Part shown: positions 52,001 to 61,105 of the stretch, in pieces
How positions within the stretch are numbered: position 1 is the stretch's first letter
Layout of the letters: every line of letters starts with the position of its first letter
Source of the DNA: Shimia_B sp038527375
Lineage (GTDB): Bacteria > Pseudomonadota > Alphaproteobacteria > Rhodobacterales > Rhodobacteraceae
Direction: 5' to 3'
Length of the DNA stretch: 64,000 nucleotides
NCBI GenBank assembly: GCA_038527375.1
Contig: JBCBFU010000009.1
Coordinates: 1-64,000 of the forward strand
Notes under the pieces: model-generated
Databases searched by the model: none
The model's input: the letters and a program-made list of their open reading frames with translations, nothing else
Told to the model about the DNA's origin: nothing
Program-made: the position numbers and the translations under genes

Positions 52001-52025
52001 ACTTCCCCCTCGCGGGGATCACGAC

Positions 52026-52055
52026 AGGGTCGCCTTCGGGCGGCCCTTGTTGTTT
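52026..52055 (+). terminator. intrinsic terminator after tRNA-Gly
   Basis: AGGGTCGCC (52026-52034), a TTCG tetraloop and GGCGGCCCT (52039-52047) form a nine-pair stem with one G-T wobble, followed by tgttgttt. Confidence 0.7.
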
Positions 52056-52226
52056 CTGGACGCTCCCAACGATTGACCACCGCAGACCCAAGGCGGCGAA
52101 GCAGAACCTGTCGCCCACATTGGCAAAACATCGGGCATTCGGTGAATTATTAGGCAGTTTCCGCAGCGAGCCAATCCGCGCCGCCCTGACGGTTTCCGCC
52201 TGCATTTCAGCGGGATAGCAAGCGCC

Positions 52227-52814
52227 ATGGCGCAACCTTTGACGATCATGGTGGTCGAACCTGACCGGGACCGCGCGTTGCAGATCGTGGACGGTCTGCG
52301 CGACGCTGGCGGTGACAACACCATCCATGTCGTGGACGAGGCCGGCGGCCTGACCCGCAAGATCGCCTCGATTGAACCAGACGTCGTCCTGATCGACGTG
52401 GCGAACCCCTCCCGCGACACGCTCGAGGAATTGGCGCTCGCGGCAGGCCCCACCGAACGCCCGGTCGCGATGTTTGTAGATCAAAGCACCGAAGGCCTGA
52501 CCACGCAGGCCATCGAGGCGGGCTTTTCGGCCTATGTCGTGGACGGGCTGCAACCCGACCGGCTGCGCAAGGTGCTGGATGCCGCGGTCGTGCGGTTCCG
52601 CATGATGCAGCGGATGCGCACCGAATTGCAGGAAACCAAACGCGCGCTGGAAGAACGGAAAGTCATCGACCGGGCCAAGGGCATTCTGATGTCCCAACGC
52701 GGGCTCAGCGAAGACGACGCCTACGCGCTCCTGCGCAAAACCGCGATGGGTCAGAACAAGCGTTTGGCCGAGGTCGCGCAGTCCTTGGTAACGGCGGCGG
52801 AGTTGTTGGGATGA
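52227..52814 (+). CDS. nasT: nitrate-responsive ANTAR antiterminator NasT
   Basis: A 195-residue response-regulator-like protein: an N-terminal receiver domain (about 1-125; VVLIDVANPSRD holds the usual aspartate position) and a C-terminal ANTAR RNA-binding domain (about 130-190; ERKVIDRAKGILMSQRGLSE then DDAYALLRKTAM). In Paracoccus and Azotobacter, NasT released from NasS binds a two-hairpin leader and prevents termination. The last 4 nt overlap nasS. Confidence 0.92.
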   Translation: MAQPLTIMVVEPDRDRALQIVDGLRDAGGDNTIHVVDEAGGLTRKIASIEPDVVLIDVANPSRDTLEELALAAGPTERPVAMFVDQSTEGLTTQAIEAGFSAYVVDGLQPDRLRKVLDAAVVRFRMMQRMRTELQETKRALEERKVIDRAKGILMSQRGLSEDDAYALLRKTAMGQNKRLAEVAQSLVTAAELLG

Positions 52815-53983
52815 GGACAGTCACCGTTTCTGCCGGGTTCATCCCGCTTCTGGACGCGGCCCCCCTGATCGTAGCCCATGAGATGGGGTTTGCGGTTGAG
52901 GAAGGCATCGCTCTCGACCTGCGCCCTGCCCCCAGTTGGTCGAGCCTGCGGGACATGCTGAGTTTCGGGCAGGTCGATGCCGCCCATATGCTGAGTGCGG
53001 TGCCCGTGGCTGCCGCCATGGGCCTTGGTGGTGCGGGCACCCGGCTGAGCGCGGTGCAGGTGCTGTCGGTCAATGGCAATGTGATCGGCGTCAATCGCGA
53101 TCTCGATCTGAAACTGCGCGATGCGGGGCACAAGTTCGGCTTCAACGATCCTGCGAAGGCTGCAGCGGATTTGCGCGCCGCCCATGACGGGCCGCTGCGG
53201 ATCGGCGTGCCCTTCCCGTTTTCCATGCATGCCGAATTGGTGAGTTACTGGCTGTCGGCCTGCGGCTGGAACCTGCACGAGGATCTCGATATCCGCACGA
53301 TCCCGCCGCCGCTTATGGGGGATGCAATTGCCGCGGGCGAAATCGACGCCTTTTGCGTGGGCGAACCCTGGGGCACGCGCGCCGTGGACCAGAGCCGCGC
53401 CGCCCTTTTGCTGCCCGGTTCTGCAATCTGGCAATTCGCGCCTGAAAAGGTGCTGGCCGTGCGCGAGGATTGGGCCGACACCGAACGCTCGCTCCTGTTC
53501 CGGCTGATCCGGTCGATCTGGCGCGCGGGCCGGTGGCTGTCGCAACCCACGAGTGCGGGTCTTGCGGCCGAAATGCTGGGTCGCCCGGAATACCTGAACC
53601 TGCCGCCCGACATGCTGGAGCGTCCGCTGATGGGCAAGATCACGGTGTCGAACCGGGGCGAGATGCGCCTGGTGCCGGGATTTGTCGAGTTTCACCGCGG
53701 GGCAGCAGCCTTCCCGTGGCGCAGTCAGGCCGACTGGATCGCACGACATCTCGCGGCACGCGCCGGCAAGGACATCACCCGCGCCCGGCACGAGGCGCGC
53801 GCCGTCTACCGCCCCGACCTCTACCGTGCGGCAATGGCAGGAACCGGCAGCGATTTGCCCGGCGCCTCGGCCAAACTCGAAGGGTCGCTGCGCGAAGACA
53901 CCCCGGTGGCGAGCGCCGCAGGGCACGTGATTCTAACGCCCAACAGCTTCTTCGATGGACGCATTTTTGACCCAAGCACGTGA
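52811..53983 (+). CDS. nasS: nitrate/nitrite sensor NasS
   Basis: A 390-residue protein of the NrtA/CmpA periplasmic-binding family but without a signal peptide (MRTVTVSAGFIPLLDAAPLI), as expected for the cytoplasmic sensor that sequesters NasT. Shared NrtA-like blocks include GQVDAAHMLSAVPVAAAMGL, FPFSMHAELVSYWL and FCVGEPWGTRAV. The ATGA overlap with nasT supports a fixed 1:1 partnership. The substrate-binding protein NrtA downstream is its exported paralogue. Confidence 0.92.
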   Translation: MRTVTVSAGFIPLLDAAPLIVAHEMGFAVEEGIALDLRPAPSWSSLRDMLSFGQVDAAHMLSAVPVAAAMGLGGAGTRLSAVQVLSVNGNVIGVNRDLDLKLRDAGHKFGFNDPAKAAADLRAAHDGPLRIGVPFPFSMHAELVSYWLSACGWNLHEDLDIRTIPPPLMGDAIAAGEIDAFCVGEPWGTRAVDQSRAALLLPGSAIWQFAPEKVLAVREDWADTERSLLFRLIRSIWRAGRWLSQPTSAGLAAEMLGRPEYLNLPPDMLERPLMGKITVSNRGEMRLVPGFVEFHRGAAAFPWRSQADWIARHLAARAGKDITRARHEARAVYRPDLYRAAMAGTGSDLPGASAKLEGSLREDTPVASAAGHVILTPNSFFDGRIFDPST

Positions 53984-54063
53984 TGCTGCCTGAAAATTGG
54001 GCATTGAGAGCGCAAACACGCCGCGGCGCAGCATGGGCGGGAACAGATTTCGGGATATCTTGT

Positions 54064-54148
54064 GGTCGGCCACCCTGCACCGACCGATAGTCATCACCCA
54101 GAGACGCAATGGCGCGTTTCTCCGAACTTCGTCCCTAGGACAGGGATG
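54064..54148 (+). promoter_or_regulatory. NasT (ANTAR) leader hairpins before nrtA
   Basis: Upstream of the nrtA terminator three hairpins are seen. GGTCGG/CCGACC has a 10-nt loop (about 54064-54085). An 8-bp stem 54100-54107 with 54114-54121 carries the hexaloop AATGGC, whose A at position 1 and G at position 4 match the ANTAR target rule. CGTCCCT/AGGGATG (54130-54148) has a pentaloop AGGAC. Two hairpins a few nucleotides apart, followed by a terminator, is the known ANTAR leader plan; the pentaloop of the second is atypical. Confidence 0.6.
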
Positions 54149-54159
54149 CTTCAGAGCAA

Positions 54160-54223
54160 GGCCGCTCGATAGCTCGTGACCGAACCCTCCCTCGGTCCCG
54201 GATATCGGCGGCCTTTTTGTTTT
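54160..54223 (+). terminator. intrinsic terminator in the nrtA leader (attenuator)
   Basis: GGCCGC (54160-54165) pairs with GCGGCC (54208-54213); with one bulged T the stem extends through CGAT/ATCG. An inner hairpin GACCGA/TCGGTC (54178-54197) is nested. TTTTTGTTTT follows. It lies 43 bp before the nrtA ATG, so the nitrate operon must be transcribed through it. Confidence 0.75.
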
Positions 54224-54265
54224 CGCGACGCCTCATCCTCCCGAGGCACCACACAGGGGACACTT

Positions 54266-55633
54266 ATGAAACGTTTTTTGATGGCAGCGCTGGCCACCAC
54301 CGCCCTCGCGGGCCCGGCAGCCGCACAGATGCTGGATCTGGAAAAGGACGAACTGACGTTCGGCTTTATCAAGCTGACGGACATGGCTCCGCTCGCCGTG
54401 GCCTATGAGCAAGGCTACTTCGACGACGAAGGCCTGTTCGTGACGCTCGAAGCGCAAGCGAACTGGAAGGTCCTTCTGGACGGCGTCATCTCGGGCACCT
54501 TGGATGGCGCCCACATGCTGGCCGGTCAGCCGCTGGCCGCAACCATCGGTTACGGCACCGAGGCACACATCATCACCCCCTTCTCCATGGACCTGAACGG
54601 CAACGGCATCACCGTGTCGAACGAGGTTTGGGAAGAGATGAAGCCGAACATCCCCACCATGGATGACGGTCGCCCGCAGCACCCGATCAGCGCATCGGCC
54701 CTCAAGCCGGTCATCGAAAGCTATGCCGCCGAAGGCAAGCCCTTCAACATGGGCATGGTGTTCCCTGTATCGACCCACAACTACGAGCTTCGCTACTGGC
54801 TGGCCGCCGGCGGGATCGAGCCGGGCTACTACAGCCCCGAAAACATCACCGGTCAGATCGGCGCCGAGGCGTTCCTGTCCGTGACGCCCCCGCCGCAGAT
54901 GCCGGCCACGCTCGAAGCCGGCACTATCTATGGCTACGCCGTGGGTGAGCCGTGGAACCAGCAGGCGGTGTTCAAAGGCATCGGTGTCCCGGTCATCACA
55001 GACTACGACATGTGGAAGAACAACCCCGAGAAGGTCTTTGGCATCACCAAGGAGTTCTCGGAAGAGTATCCCAACACCACGCTCGCCGTGACCAAGGCGC
55101 TGATCCGTGCGGCCCAGTGGCTGGACGAAAACGACAACGCCAACCGCGAAGCCGCGGTCGAAATCCTCAGCCGCCCGGAATATGTGGGCGCGGATTACGA
55201 AGTGATCGCGAACTCCATGACCGGCTTCTTTGAATTCGAGAAGGGCGACCGCCGCCCGGCCCCGGACTTCAACGTGTTCTTCCGCTACAACGCCACCTAC
55301 CCCTTCTACTCGGACGCCGTCTGGTACCTGACGCAGATGCGCCGCTGGGGTCAGATCGCGGAATACAAGCCTGACAGCTGGTATGACGAAGTCGCCAAGT
55401 CGGTCTACCGCCCCGACATCTACCTCGAGGCTGCGCGCCTTCTGGTCGACGAGGGTCTGGTGAACGAAGCCGACTTCCCCTGGGACAGCGATGGCTACAA
55501 GGCACCGACGCCGGCTGCCGATATCATCGACGGCATCGGCTATGACGGTCGCACCCCGAACGCCTATCTGGAGAGCCTCCCGATTGGCCTGAAGGGCGAG
55601 CAAATCGTCGTCGGCACCGAAATCCAAGGCTGA
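54266..55633 (+). CDS. nrtA: nitrate/nitrite ABC transporter substrate-binding protein NrtA
   Basis: A 455-residue exported binding protein (signal MKRFLMAALATTALAGPAAA, cleavage near AQ-MLD). NrtA-family blocks: FGFIKLTDMAPLAVAYEQGY, GTLDGAHMLAGQPLAATIGY, PVSTHNYELRYWLAAGG and AVGEPWNQQAVFKG. ATG 54266 has a ggggac site; the open frame before it crosses the terminator hairpin and is not real. No lipobox is seen, so it is probably soluble in the periplasm. Confidence 0.94.
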   Translation: MKRFLMAALATTALAGPAAAQMLDLEKDELTFGFIKLTDMAPLAVAYEQGYFDDEGLFVTLEAQANWKVLLDGVISGTLDGAHMLAGQPLAATIGYGTEAHIITPFSMDLNGNGITVSNEVWEEMKPNIPTMDDGRPQHPISASALKPVIESYAAEGKPFNMGMVFPVSTHNYELRYWLAAGGIEPGYYSPENITGQIGAEAFLSVTPPPQMPATLEAGTIYGYAVGEPWNQQAVFKGIGVPVITDYDMWKNNPEKVFGITKEFSEEYPNTTLAVTKALIRAAQWLDENDNANREAAVEILSRPEYVGADYEVIANSMTGFFEFEKGDRRPAPDFNVFFRYNATYPFYSDAVWYLTQMRRWGQIAEYKPDSWYDEVAKSVYRPDIYLEAARLLVDEGLVNEADFPWDSDGYKAPTPAADIIDGIGYDGRTPNAYLESLPIGLKGEQIVVGTEIQG

Positions 55634-55646
55634 AAGCCTTGATCTC

Positions 55647-55675
55647 CCACCCCCCGCGGCCATCGCGGGGGGTGG
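55647..55675 (+). terminator. 12-bp perfect hairpin between nrtA and nrtB
   Basis: CCACCCCCCGCG (55647-55658), loop GCCAT, and CGCGGGGGGTGG (55664-55675) form a very stable stem with no T tract. Such a structure after a binding-protein gene usually protects the upstream mRNA, giving more binding protein than permease. Confidence 0.6.
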
Positions 55676-55765
55676 TCTTGGGACCCGCCGCTGCCCGTCG
55701 GGCCCTTCATTCCAGCCAAGTTTCCGCGCAGCCAAATTCGCTGCGACAGCCACCGGAGAGACCCG

Positions 55766-56854
55766 ATGACGGCCATCGACCCGAATACCCTCACGGATGA
55801 CGCGGAGGCCCGCGAGGCCCGCAAGGCGCGTTTGTTCACCCGCATCAACGCTGCTGACAAGTGGTTTCAGGTCCTCGGCCTGAGCTGGATCACTCCGGTT
55901 CTTCGGGCCGCTGCCGGCGATAACCCCAAGGCGCAAATCTCTGAAATCTGGCGGCTTTTGGCGGTTCCGCTGATCGCGATCGGCGCGTTCCTGATGCTCT
56001 GGGGCACGCTGGCCCCCCAGGTTCAAACCTCGCTCGGCGCGATCCCAGGGCCTGCCGCGGTCTGGACCGAAGCCAAGAATTTGCATCAGGCTGCCATCGA
56101 CACCGCCGAGAAGCGTGAAAAACACGAAGCCCGGGTCGAGGCGCGCAACGCTCGCTTTATCGAGAATGGTCAGGAAGACCGTGTGAAGGACATCCCCTTC
56201 ACCGGCGCACCGACCTATTACCAACAGATCCGCACCTCGATCTTCACGGTGTTCTTCGGGTTCCTGATCGCGTCGGTCGTTGCTATCCCGCTGGGGATCG
56301 CGGCAGGCCTGTCGCCCATTGCGAATGCGGCTCTGAACCCGCTGATCCAGATCTTCAAGCCAGTCTCGCCGCTCGCATGGCTGCCCATCGTGACAATGGT
56401 CGTCTCGGCCGTCTACGTCACGCAAGACGGCTGGTTCGCGAAATCCTTCCTCGTGTCGGCCATCACCGTGACGCTCTGTTCGCTCTGGCCCACGCTGATC
56501 AACACCGCGCTCGGTGTGGCCTCGATCGACAAGGACCTCGTGAACGTCTCGAAGGTCCTCAAGATGAACACCTGGACCAAGATCACCAAACTGGTCCTGC
56601 CCTCCGCCCTGCCCCTGATCTTCACGGGTCTGCGGCTGAGCCTCGGTGTGGGCTGGATGGTTCTGATCGCGGCGGAAATGCTCGCCCAGAACCCCGGCCT
56701 CGGCAAATTCGTGTGGGATGAATTCCAGAACGGGTCGTCGCAATCGCTGGCCAAGATCATCGTGGCGGTTCTGACCATCGGGATCATCGGCTTCCTTCTG
56801 GACCGCGTGATGTACGCCATCCAGTCGCTCTTCACCTTTACGAATAACCGGTGA
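55766..56854 (+). CDS. nrtB: nitrate/nitrite ABC transporter permease NrtB
   Basis: A 362-residue BPD_transp_1 permease. An N-terminal soluble extension and a first helix (about 70-92) with a Lys/Glu-rich segment (EKREKHEARVEARNARFIEN) precede the core of five to six helices (about 150-355). The cytoplasmic EAA-like loop is visible at VNVSKVLKMNTWTKITKLVL. ATG 55766 follows ggagag. The stop codon overlaps the next gene. Confidence 0.92.
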   Translation: MTAIDPNTLTDDAEAREARKARLFTRINAADKWFQVLGLSWITPVLRAAAGDNPKAQISEIWRLLAVPLIAIGAFLMLWGTLAPQVQTSLGAIPGPAAVWTEAKNLHQAAIDTAEKREKHEARVEARNARFIENGQEDRVKDIPFTGAPTYYQQIRTSIFTVFFGFLIASVVAIPLGIAAGLSPIANAALNPLIQIFKPVSPLAWLPIVTMVVSAVYVTQDGWFAKSFLVSAITVTLCSLWPTLINTALGVASIDKDLVNVSKVLKMNTWTKITKLVLPSALPLIFTGLRLSLGVGWMVLIAAEMLAQNPGLGKFVWDEFQNGSSQSLAKIIVAVLTIGIIGFLLDRVMYAIQSLFTFTNNR

Positions 56855-58539
56855 TCGACATGGGCATCCTGACATTTGACAACGCAAGCAAAAGCTTCGG
56901 TGAGGGCACGGCCCGCACCGAGGTGCTCAACGGGATCAACCTCGATGTTCAGGAGGGGGAATTCCTCGTCCTCCTGGGCTTCTCAGGGACTGGCAAAACG
57001 ACGCTGATCAACCTGATGGCGGGGCTGGAGCAGCCTTCGACCGGCTCGGTGACGTTCAAAGGCGCCCCCATTACCGGTCCGGGTCCCGAACGCGGCGTGA
57101 TCTTCCAAAGCTACAGCCTGATGCCGTGGCTGACGGTCGAAGGAAACGTGCGGCTGGCCGTTGATACGGTCTATCCGGGCATGTCTTCGAAGGAAAAGGC
57201 CGAGAAGGTCGCCCATTTCGTCAAGATGGTGGGGCTGAGCCACGCCACGACGCGGCGCCCGGCAGAGCTGTCGGGTGGGATGCGGCAGCGGGTGAACGTG
57301 GCGCGCGCGCTCGCGATGAACCCTGAGATGCTGCTGCTGGACGAGCCGCTTTCGGCACTGGACGCACTGACCCGCGCCAACCTGGCTGACGAGATCGAGC
57401 GCATTTGGTCGGCAGACAAAAAAACCTGCGTGCTGATCACCAATGACGTGGACGAGGCCATCATCCTGGCTGACCGTATTATCGCGCTGAACCCGGACGG
57501 GACGCTGGGCGAAGAGTTCAAAGTCGGCATTGCGCGTCCGCGCGACCGGATGGCGATGAACCATAACGATACATTCAAGCGCCTGCGGGCCGACGTGACC
57601 AAATACCTGATGGATGTTGGCATCGAGGCCAAGGTTGAAGGCTCGCGCCTGTTGCCCGAGGTGACGCCAATCCACGGTGTGCCAACGGCGGTCGCCAAGG
57701 CGCAGGAAGGCATGATCGACAACCGCTTCCTCGACTTCTCGATGCTGCACAAGGTCTATCCGACGCCCAAGGGCCCGCTGACCGTGGTCGAAGACTTTGA
57801 TCTAAAGATCAACAAGGGCGAGTTCATCAGCCTTATCGGCCATTCGGGCTGTGGTAAGTCGACGGTCCTGACGATGGCGGCGGGCCTCAATGAAATCTCC
57901 AAAGGTGCGATCAAGCTGGACGGTCGCCACGTGGAAGGGGCCGATCCCGAACGCGCGGTGGTGTTCCAATCGCCCAACCTCTTCCCCTGGCTGACGGCCA
58001 AGCAGAACGTCGCCATCGGGGTCGACAAGGTCTATCCCGGCGCCAGCCAACAGGAACGCCAGGACGTGGTCGAATACTACCTGGAACGGGTGGGTCTGGC
58101 CGATGCGATGGACAAGCCCGCGGTCGATCTGTCCAACGGGATGAAGCAACGGGTGGGCATCGCGCGCGCCTTTGCCCTGTCGCCCAAGCTGCTGCTGCTG
58201 GATGAACCCTTCGGGATGCTCGACAGCCTCACGCGCTGGGAGCTGCAGGAGGTGCTGATGGAGGTCTGGTCGCGGACCAAGGTCACCGCGATCTGCGTGA
58301 CGCATGACGTGGACGAGGCCATCCTCTTGGCCGACCGGGTCGTCATGATGACCAACGGCCCGCAGGCCACCATTGGCAAGATCGTCGATGTGCCGCTGCC
58401 GCGGCCGCGGACACGCAAGGCGCTGCTCGAACACCCGGATTACTACAACTACCGGCAAGACGTGCTCGATTTCCTCGAGGAATACGAGCACGGCGCGAAA
58501 CCCAAAAAGAAGCCGGCGACGGCAATTGCGGCGGAATGA
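56851..58539 (+). CDS. fused double ABC ATPase of the nitrate transporter (NrtC/NrtD-like)
   Basis: A 562-residue protein with two complete nucleotide-binding domains. NBD1 (about 5-255): Walker A GFSGTGKTT, signature LSGGMRQRV, Walker B LLLDEPLSALD, but the H-loop reads LITNDVDEA, so the switch histidine is Asn. NBD2 (about 290-540): Walker A GHSGCGKST, signature LSNGMKQRV, Walker B LLLDEPFGMLD, H-loop VTHDVDEA. In the folded pair NBD1's Walker A and H-loop face NBD2's signature, so both changes fall in one site. The start is GTG 56851 (GTGA overlap with nrtB) or ATG 56860. Confidence 0.9.
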   Translation: MIDMGILTFDNASKSFGEGTARTEVLNGINLDVQEGEFLVLLGFSGTGKTTLINLMAGLEQPSTGSVTFKGAPITGPGPERGVIFQSYSLMPWLTVEGNVRLAVDTVYPGMSSKEKAEKVAHFVKMVGLSHATTRRPAELSGGMRQRVNVARALAMNPEMLLLDEPLSALDALTRANLADEIERIWSADKKTCVLITNDVDEAIILADRIIALNPDGTLGEEFKVGIARPRDRMAMNHNDTFKRLRADVTKYLMDVGIEAKVEGSRLLPEVTPIHGVPTAVAKAQEGMIDNRFLDFSMLHKVYPTPKGPLTVVEDFDLKINKGEFISLIGHSGCGKSTVLTMAAGLNEISKGAIKLDGRHVEGADPERAVVFQSPNLFPWLTAKQNVAIGVDKVYPGASQQERQDVVEYYLERVGLADAMDKPAVDLSNGMKQRVGIARAFALSPKLLLLDEPFGMLDSLTRWELQEVLMEVWSRTKVTAICVTHDVDEAILLADRVVMMTNGPQATIGKIVDVPLPRPRTRKALLEHPDYYNYRQDVLDFLEEYEHGAKPKKKPATAIAAE

Positions 58540-58570
58540 CGGGCATGCACAGCACACACAAACCGCACAC

Positions 58571-58617
58571 GCCCGATGGGCACCATCGGGCAGCGCCGAC
58601 CCGCCCCCATGGGGCGG
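58571..58617 (+). repeat. two hairpins between the ATPase gene and nirB
   Basis: GCCCGATGG-GCA-CCATCGGGC (58571-58591) and CCGCCCC-CAT-GGGGCGG (58601-58617) are perfect stems without T tracts. They probably set differential stability or processing of the transporter and nitrite-reductase parts of the transcript. Confidence 0.55.
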
Positions 58618-58672
58618 CGCTATGCGCCACCCCGCGGGTCACCCCTGCCCTTTGCACCTTTGAGGTTCAGAT

Positions 58673-61105
58673 ATGACGGAAAAACTCATCATCATCGGGG
58701 CCGGAATGGCCTCGGGCCGGGTGATCGAGCACCTGGTTGAGGCGGAAGCAGGGTATGACATCACCCTCTTCAACGCCGAACCGCGCGGCAACTATAACCG
58801 CATCATGCTGTCGCCCGTGCTGGCAGGCGACAAGACCTATGAAGAGATCGTCACCCATGACGATGCCTTCTACGGCGAACACAACGTCACCTGCCGTTTC
58901 GGCGAAAAGGTGGCGGGCATCGACCGCATCGCCAAGACGGTGACGGCGGCCAATGGCGACGTCCTTCCTTACGACAAGCTGGTGATCGGGACGGGGTCGA
59001 ACCCCTTCATGATCCCCCTGCCCGGCCATGATCTGGATGGCGTGATTGCCTACCGCGATCTGGAAGATACCGAGCGCATGATGGACCTCGGCGAAGGATC
59101 CAAATGCGTCGTTATCGGGGGCGGTTTGCTGGGTCTGGAAGCTGCCGCTGGCATGGCCGCGCGCGGGGTCGACGTGACCGTCGTGCACATCATGGGCCAC
59201 CTGATGGAACGCCAGCTGGACGAGGCTGCGGGGTATCTTCTGAAAACCTCGTTGGAGGCCAAAGGCATCACGATCAAGCTGGCCGCGAACTCCAAGGAAA
59301 TCCTCGGCGTGGACGGCAAAGTCACGGCGCTGAGGCTCGATGACGGGACGGAATTGCCTTGCGATCTGCTCGTCATGGCTGTGGGCATCCGGCCCAACGT
59401 CGCGCTCGCGCAAGAGGCCGGACTGGCCGTGGGCAAAGGCATCCATGTGGATGACCAGATGCTGACCTCGGACGAAAACGTCTATGCGGTTGGCGAATGC
59501 GTCGAACATGACGGGGCGCTCTTTGGCCTCGTCGCGCCGCTCTATGACCAAGCGAAGGTCGTGGCCGAGGGGCTGATGGCCCGCGAGGCGGCCTTCAAGC
59601 AAAAGACGCTGTCGACAAAGCTCAAGGTCACGGGGTGTGATCTGTTCAGCGCGGGCGACTTCTCGGAGGCCGAGGGCCGCGAGGACATCGTGTTCCGCGA
59701 TCCCATGCGCGGCGTCTACAAGCGGCTTGTGATCGAGGCGGACAAGCTGATCGGTGCGGTCATGTATGGCGACACCGCCGACGGCAACTGGTTCTTCGGG
59801 CTGATCAAGGACGGCACCGATATCTCGGAGATGCGCGAGACACTGATCTTCGGCCCAGCCTATCAGGGAGGGGGTGCTGCGGACCCTCTCTCAGCCGTTG
59901 CAGCATTGCCGCTTGATGCGGAGATTTGCGGCTGCAACGGCATTTGCAAAGGCACGATCGTGGAGGCCATCGAAGGTGGCGCGGGCGATCTTGGCGCGGT
60001 TCGGGCCACGACCAAGGCCAGCGCCTCCTGCGGGACCTGCACTGGTCTGGTCGAACAGCTTCTGCAGGTCACGCTGGGCGATGACTTCGAGATGCCCGCG
60101 GCGCAACCCATGTGCGGCTGCACCGATCTGACGCACGAAGACGTGCGGCGCCTGATCAAGACCAAAGAGCTGAAATCGCAGCCGGCGGTTTGGCAGGAGT
60201 TGGGGTGGAACACGCCCAATGGTTGCCACACATGCCGCCCTGCCGTGAACTACTACCTGCTGGCCGACTGGCCGGTGGAGTATCAGGACGACCCGCAATC
60301 GCGTTTTGTGAACGAGCGCAAGCACGCCAATATCCAAAAGGACGGCACGTTCAGTGTCGTGCCCCGGATGTGGGGCGGGATCACCAACGCGACCGAACTG
60401 CGCGCCATCGCGGATGCGGCTGACAAATACAACGTGCCGACCGTGAAGGTTACGGGCGGGCAGCGGATCGACCTCTTGGGCGTCAAAGGTGAAGACCTGC
60501 CCAATATGTGGTCTGACCTGAACAAGGCGGGCCTCGTGTCGGGGCACGCTTACGCGAAGGGTCTGCGGACGGTTAAAACCTGTGTGGGTACGGACCATTG
60601 CCGGTTCGGGACGCAAGACTCCACGGGTCTTGGTGTGAAGCTGGAGAAGGCGCTCTGGGGATCGTGGACGCCGCACAAGGTCAAGATGGCCGTGTCGGGC
60701 TGCCCCCGGAACTGCGCCGAGGCGACCTGCAAGGACGTGGGCATCGTTTGCGTCGATTCCGGCTACGAGATCGGGGTTGGCGGCGCGGCAGGCATGGATC
60801 TCAAGGAGATCGAGCCGCTGGTGAAGGTCGCGACCGAGGCCGAGGCCATGGAATGGGTCATCGCCTTTGTTCAGCTTTACCGGGAGAATGCCAAATACCT
60901 CGACCGTCCCTACAAGTGGATCGCCAAGGTGGGCCTCGACTGGGTGCAGGAGACGCTGGGGCGTGATGAAGAGCGGGCGCGGCTCGTGGCGGCCTTCGAT
61001 CTGAGCCAGTCGATCTACCAAAAAGACCCGTGGGCGGAGGAGGCCGAGAAGGCCCAGACCAAATATTCGCCCATCGCAGACCTGACGCTGGAGGCCGCAG
61101 AATGA
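58673..61105 (+). CDS. nirB: assimilatory nitrite reductase large subunit NirB
   Basis: An 810-residue NAD(P)H-dependent enzyme reducing nitrite to ammonium in the cytoplasm. The N-terminal FAD/NAD domain begins LIIIGAGMASGRVIEHL and has a second dinucleotide motif CVVIGGGLLGLEAAAG. BFD-type [2Fe-2S] motifs follow (CGCNGICKG near 420, CGTCTG). The C-terminal siroheme/[4Fe-4S] domain carries TCVGTDHCRFGTQDS near 635 and SGCPRNCAEATC near 676. ATG 58673 follows gaggt. The last 4 nt overlap nirD. Confidence 0.96.
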   Translation: MTEKLIIIGAGMASGRVIEHLVEAEAGYDITLFNAEPRGNYNRIMLSPVLAGDKTYEEIVTHDDAFYGEHNVTCRFGEKVAGIDRIAKTVTAANGDVLPYDKLVIGTGSNPFMIPLPGHDLDGVIAYRDLEDTERMMDLGEGSKCVVIGGGLLGLEAAAGMAARGVDVTVVHIMGHLMERQLDEAAGYLLKTSLEAKGITIKLAANSKEILGVDGKVTALRLDDGTELPCDLLVMAVGIRPNVALAQEAGLAVGKGIHVDDQMLTSDENVYAVGECVEHDGALFGLVAPLYDQAKVVAEGLMAREAAFKQKTLSTKLKVTGCDLFSAGDFSEAEGREDIVFRDPMRGVYKRLVIEADKLIGAVMYGDTADGNWFFGLIKDGTDISEMRETLIFGPAYQGGGAADPLSAVAALPLDAEICGCNGICKGTIVEAIEGGAGDLGAVRATTKASASCGTCTGLVEQLLQVTLGDDFEMPAAQPMCGCTDLTHEDVRRLIKTKELKSQPAVWQELGWNTPNGCHTCRPAVNYYLLADWPVEYQDDPQSRFVNERKHANIQKDGTFSVVPRMWGGITNATELRAIADAADKYNVPTVKVTGGQRIDLLGVKGEDLPNMWSDLNKAGLVSGHAYAKGLRTVKTCVGTDHCRFGTQDSTGLGVKLEKALWGSWTPHKVKMAVSGCPRNCAEATCKDVGIVCVDSGYEIGVGGAAGMDLKEIEPLVKVATEAEAMEWVIAFVQLYRENAKYLDRPYKWIAKVGLDWVQETLGRDEERARLVAAFDLSQSIYQKDPWAEEAEKAQTKYSPIADLTLEAAE

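Noticed and set aside
51900..52060. Integrative element attachment site at tRNA-Gly
   Set aside because: tRNA-Gly often serves as an attachment site, but there is no integrase gene, no direct repeat of the tRNA 3' end and no change of gene character downstream.
52001..52226. Sigma-54 (-24/-12) promoter before nasT
   Set aside because: Control by NtrC was considered, but no TGGCAC-N5-TTGC match is present; TGGCAAAACATCGGG near 52120 lacks the -12 element.
54233..56887. 884-codon open frame antisense to nrtA-nrtB
   Set aside because: It covers two certain transporter genes and their intergenic hairpin in antisense, has a repetitive Arg/Gly/Asp-rich translation, and shows no start signal.
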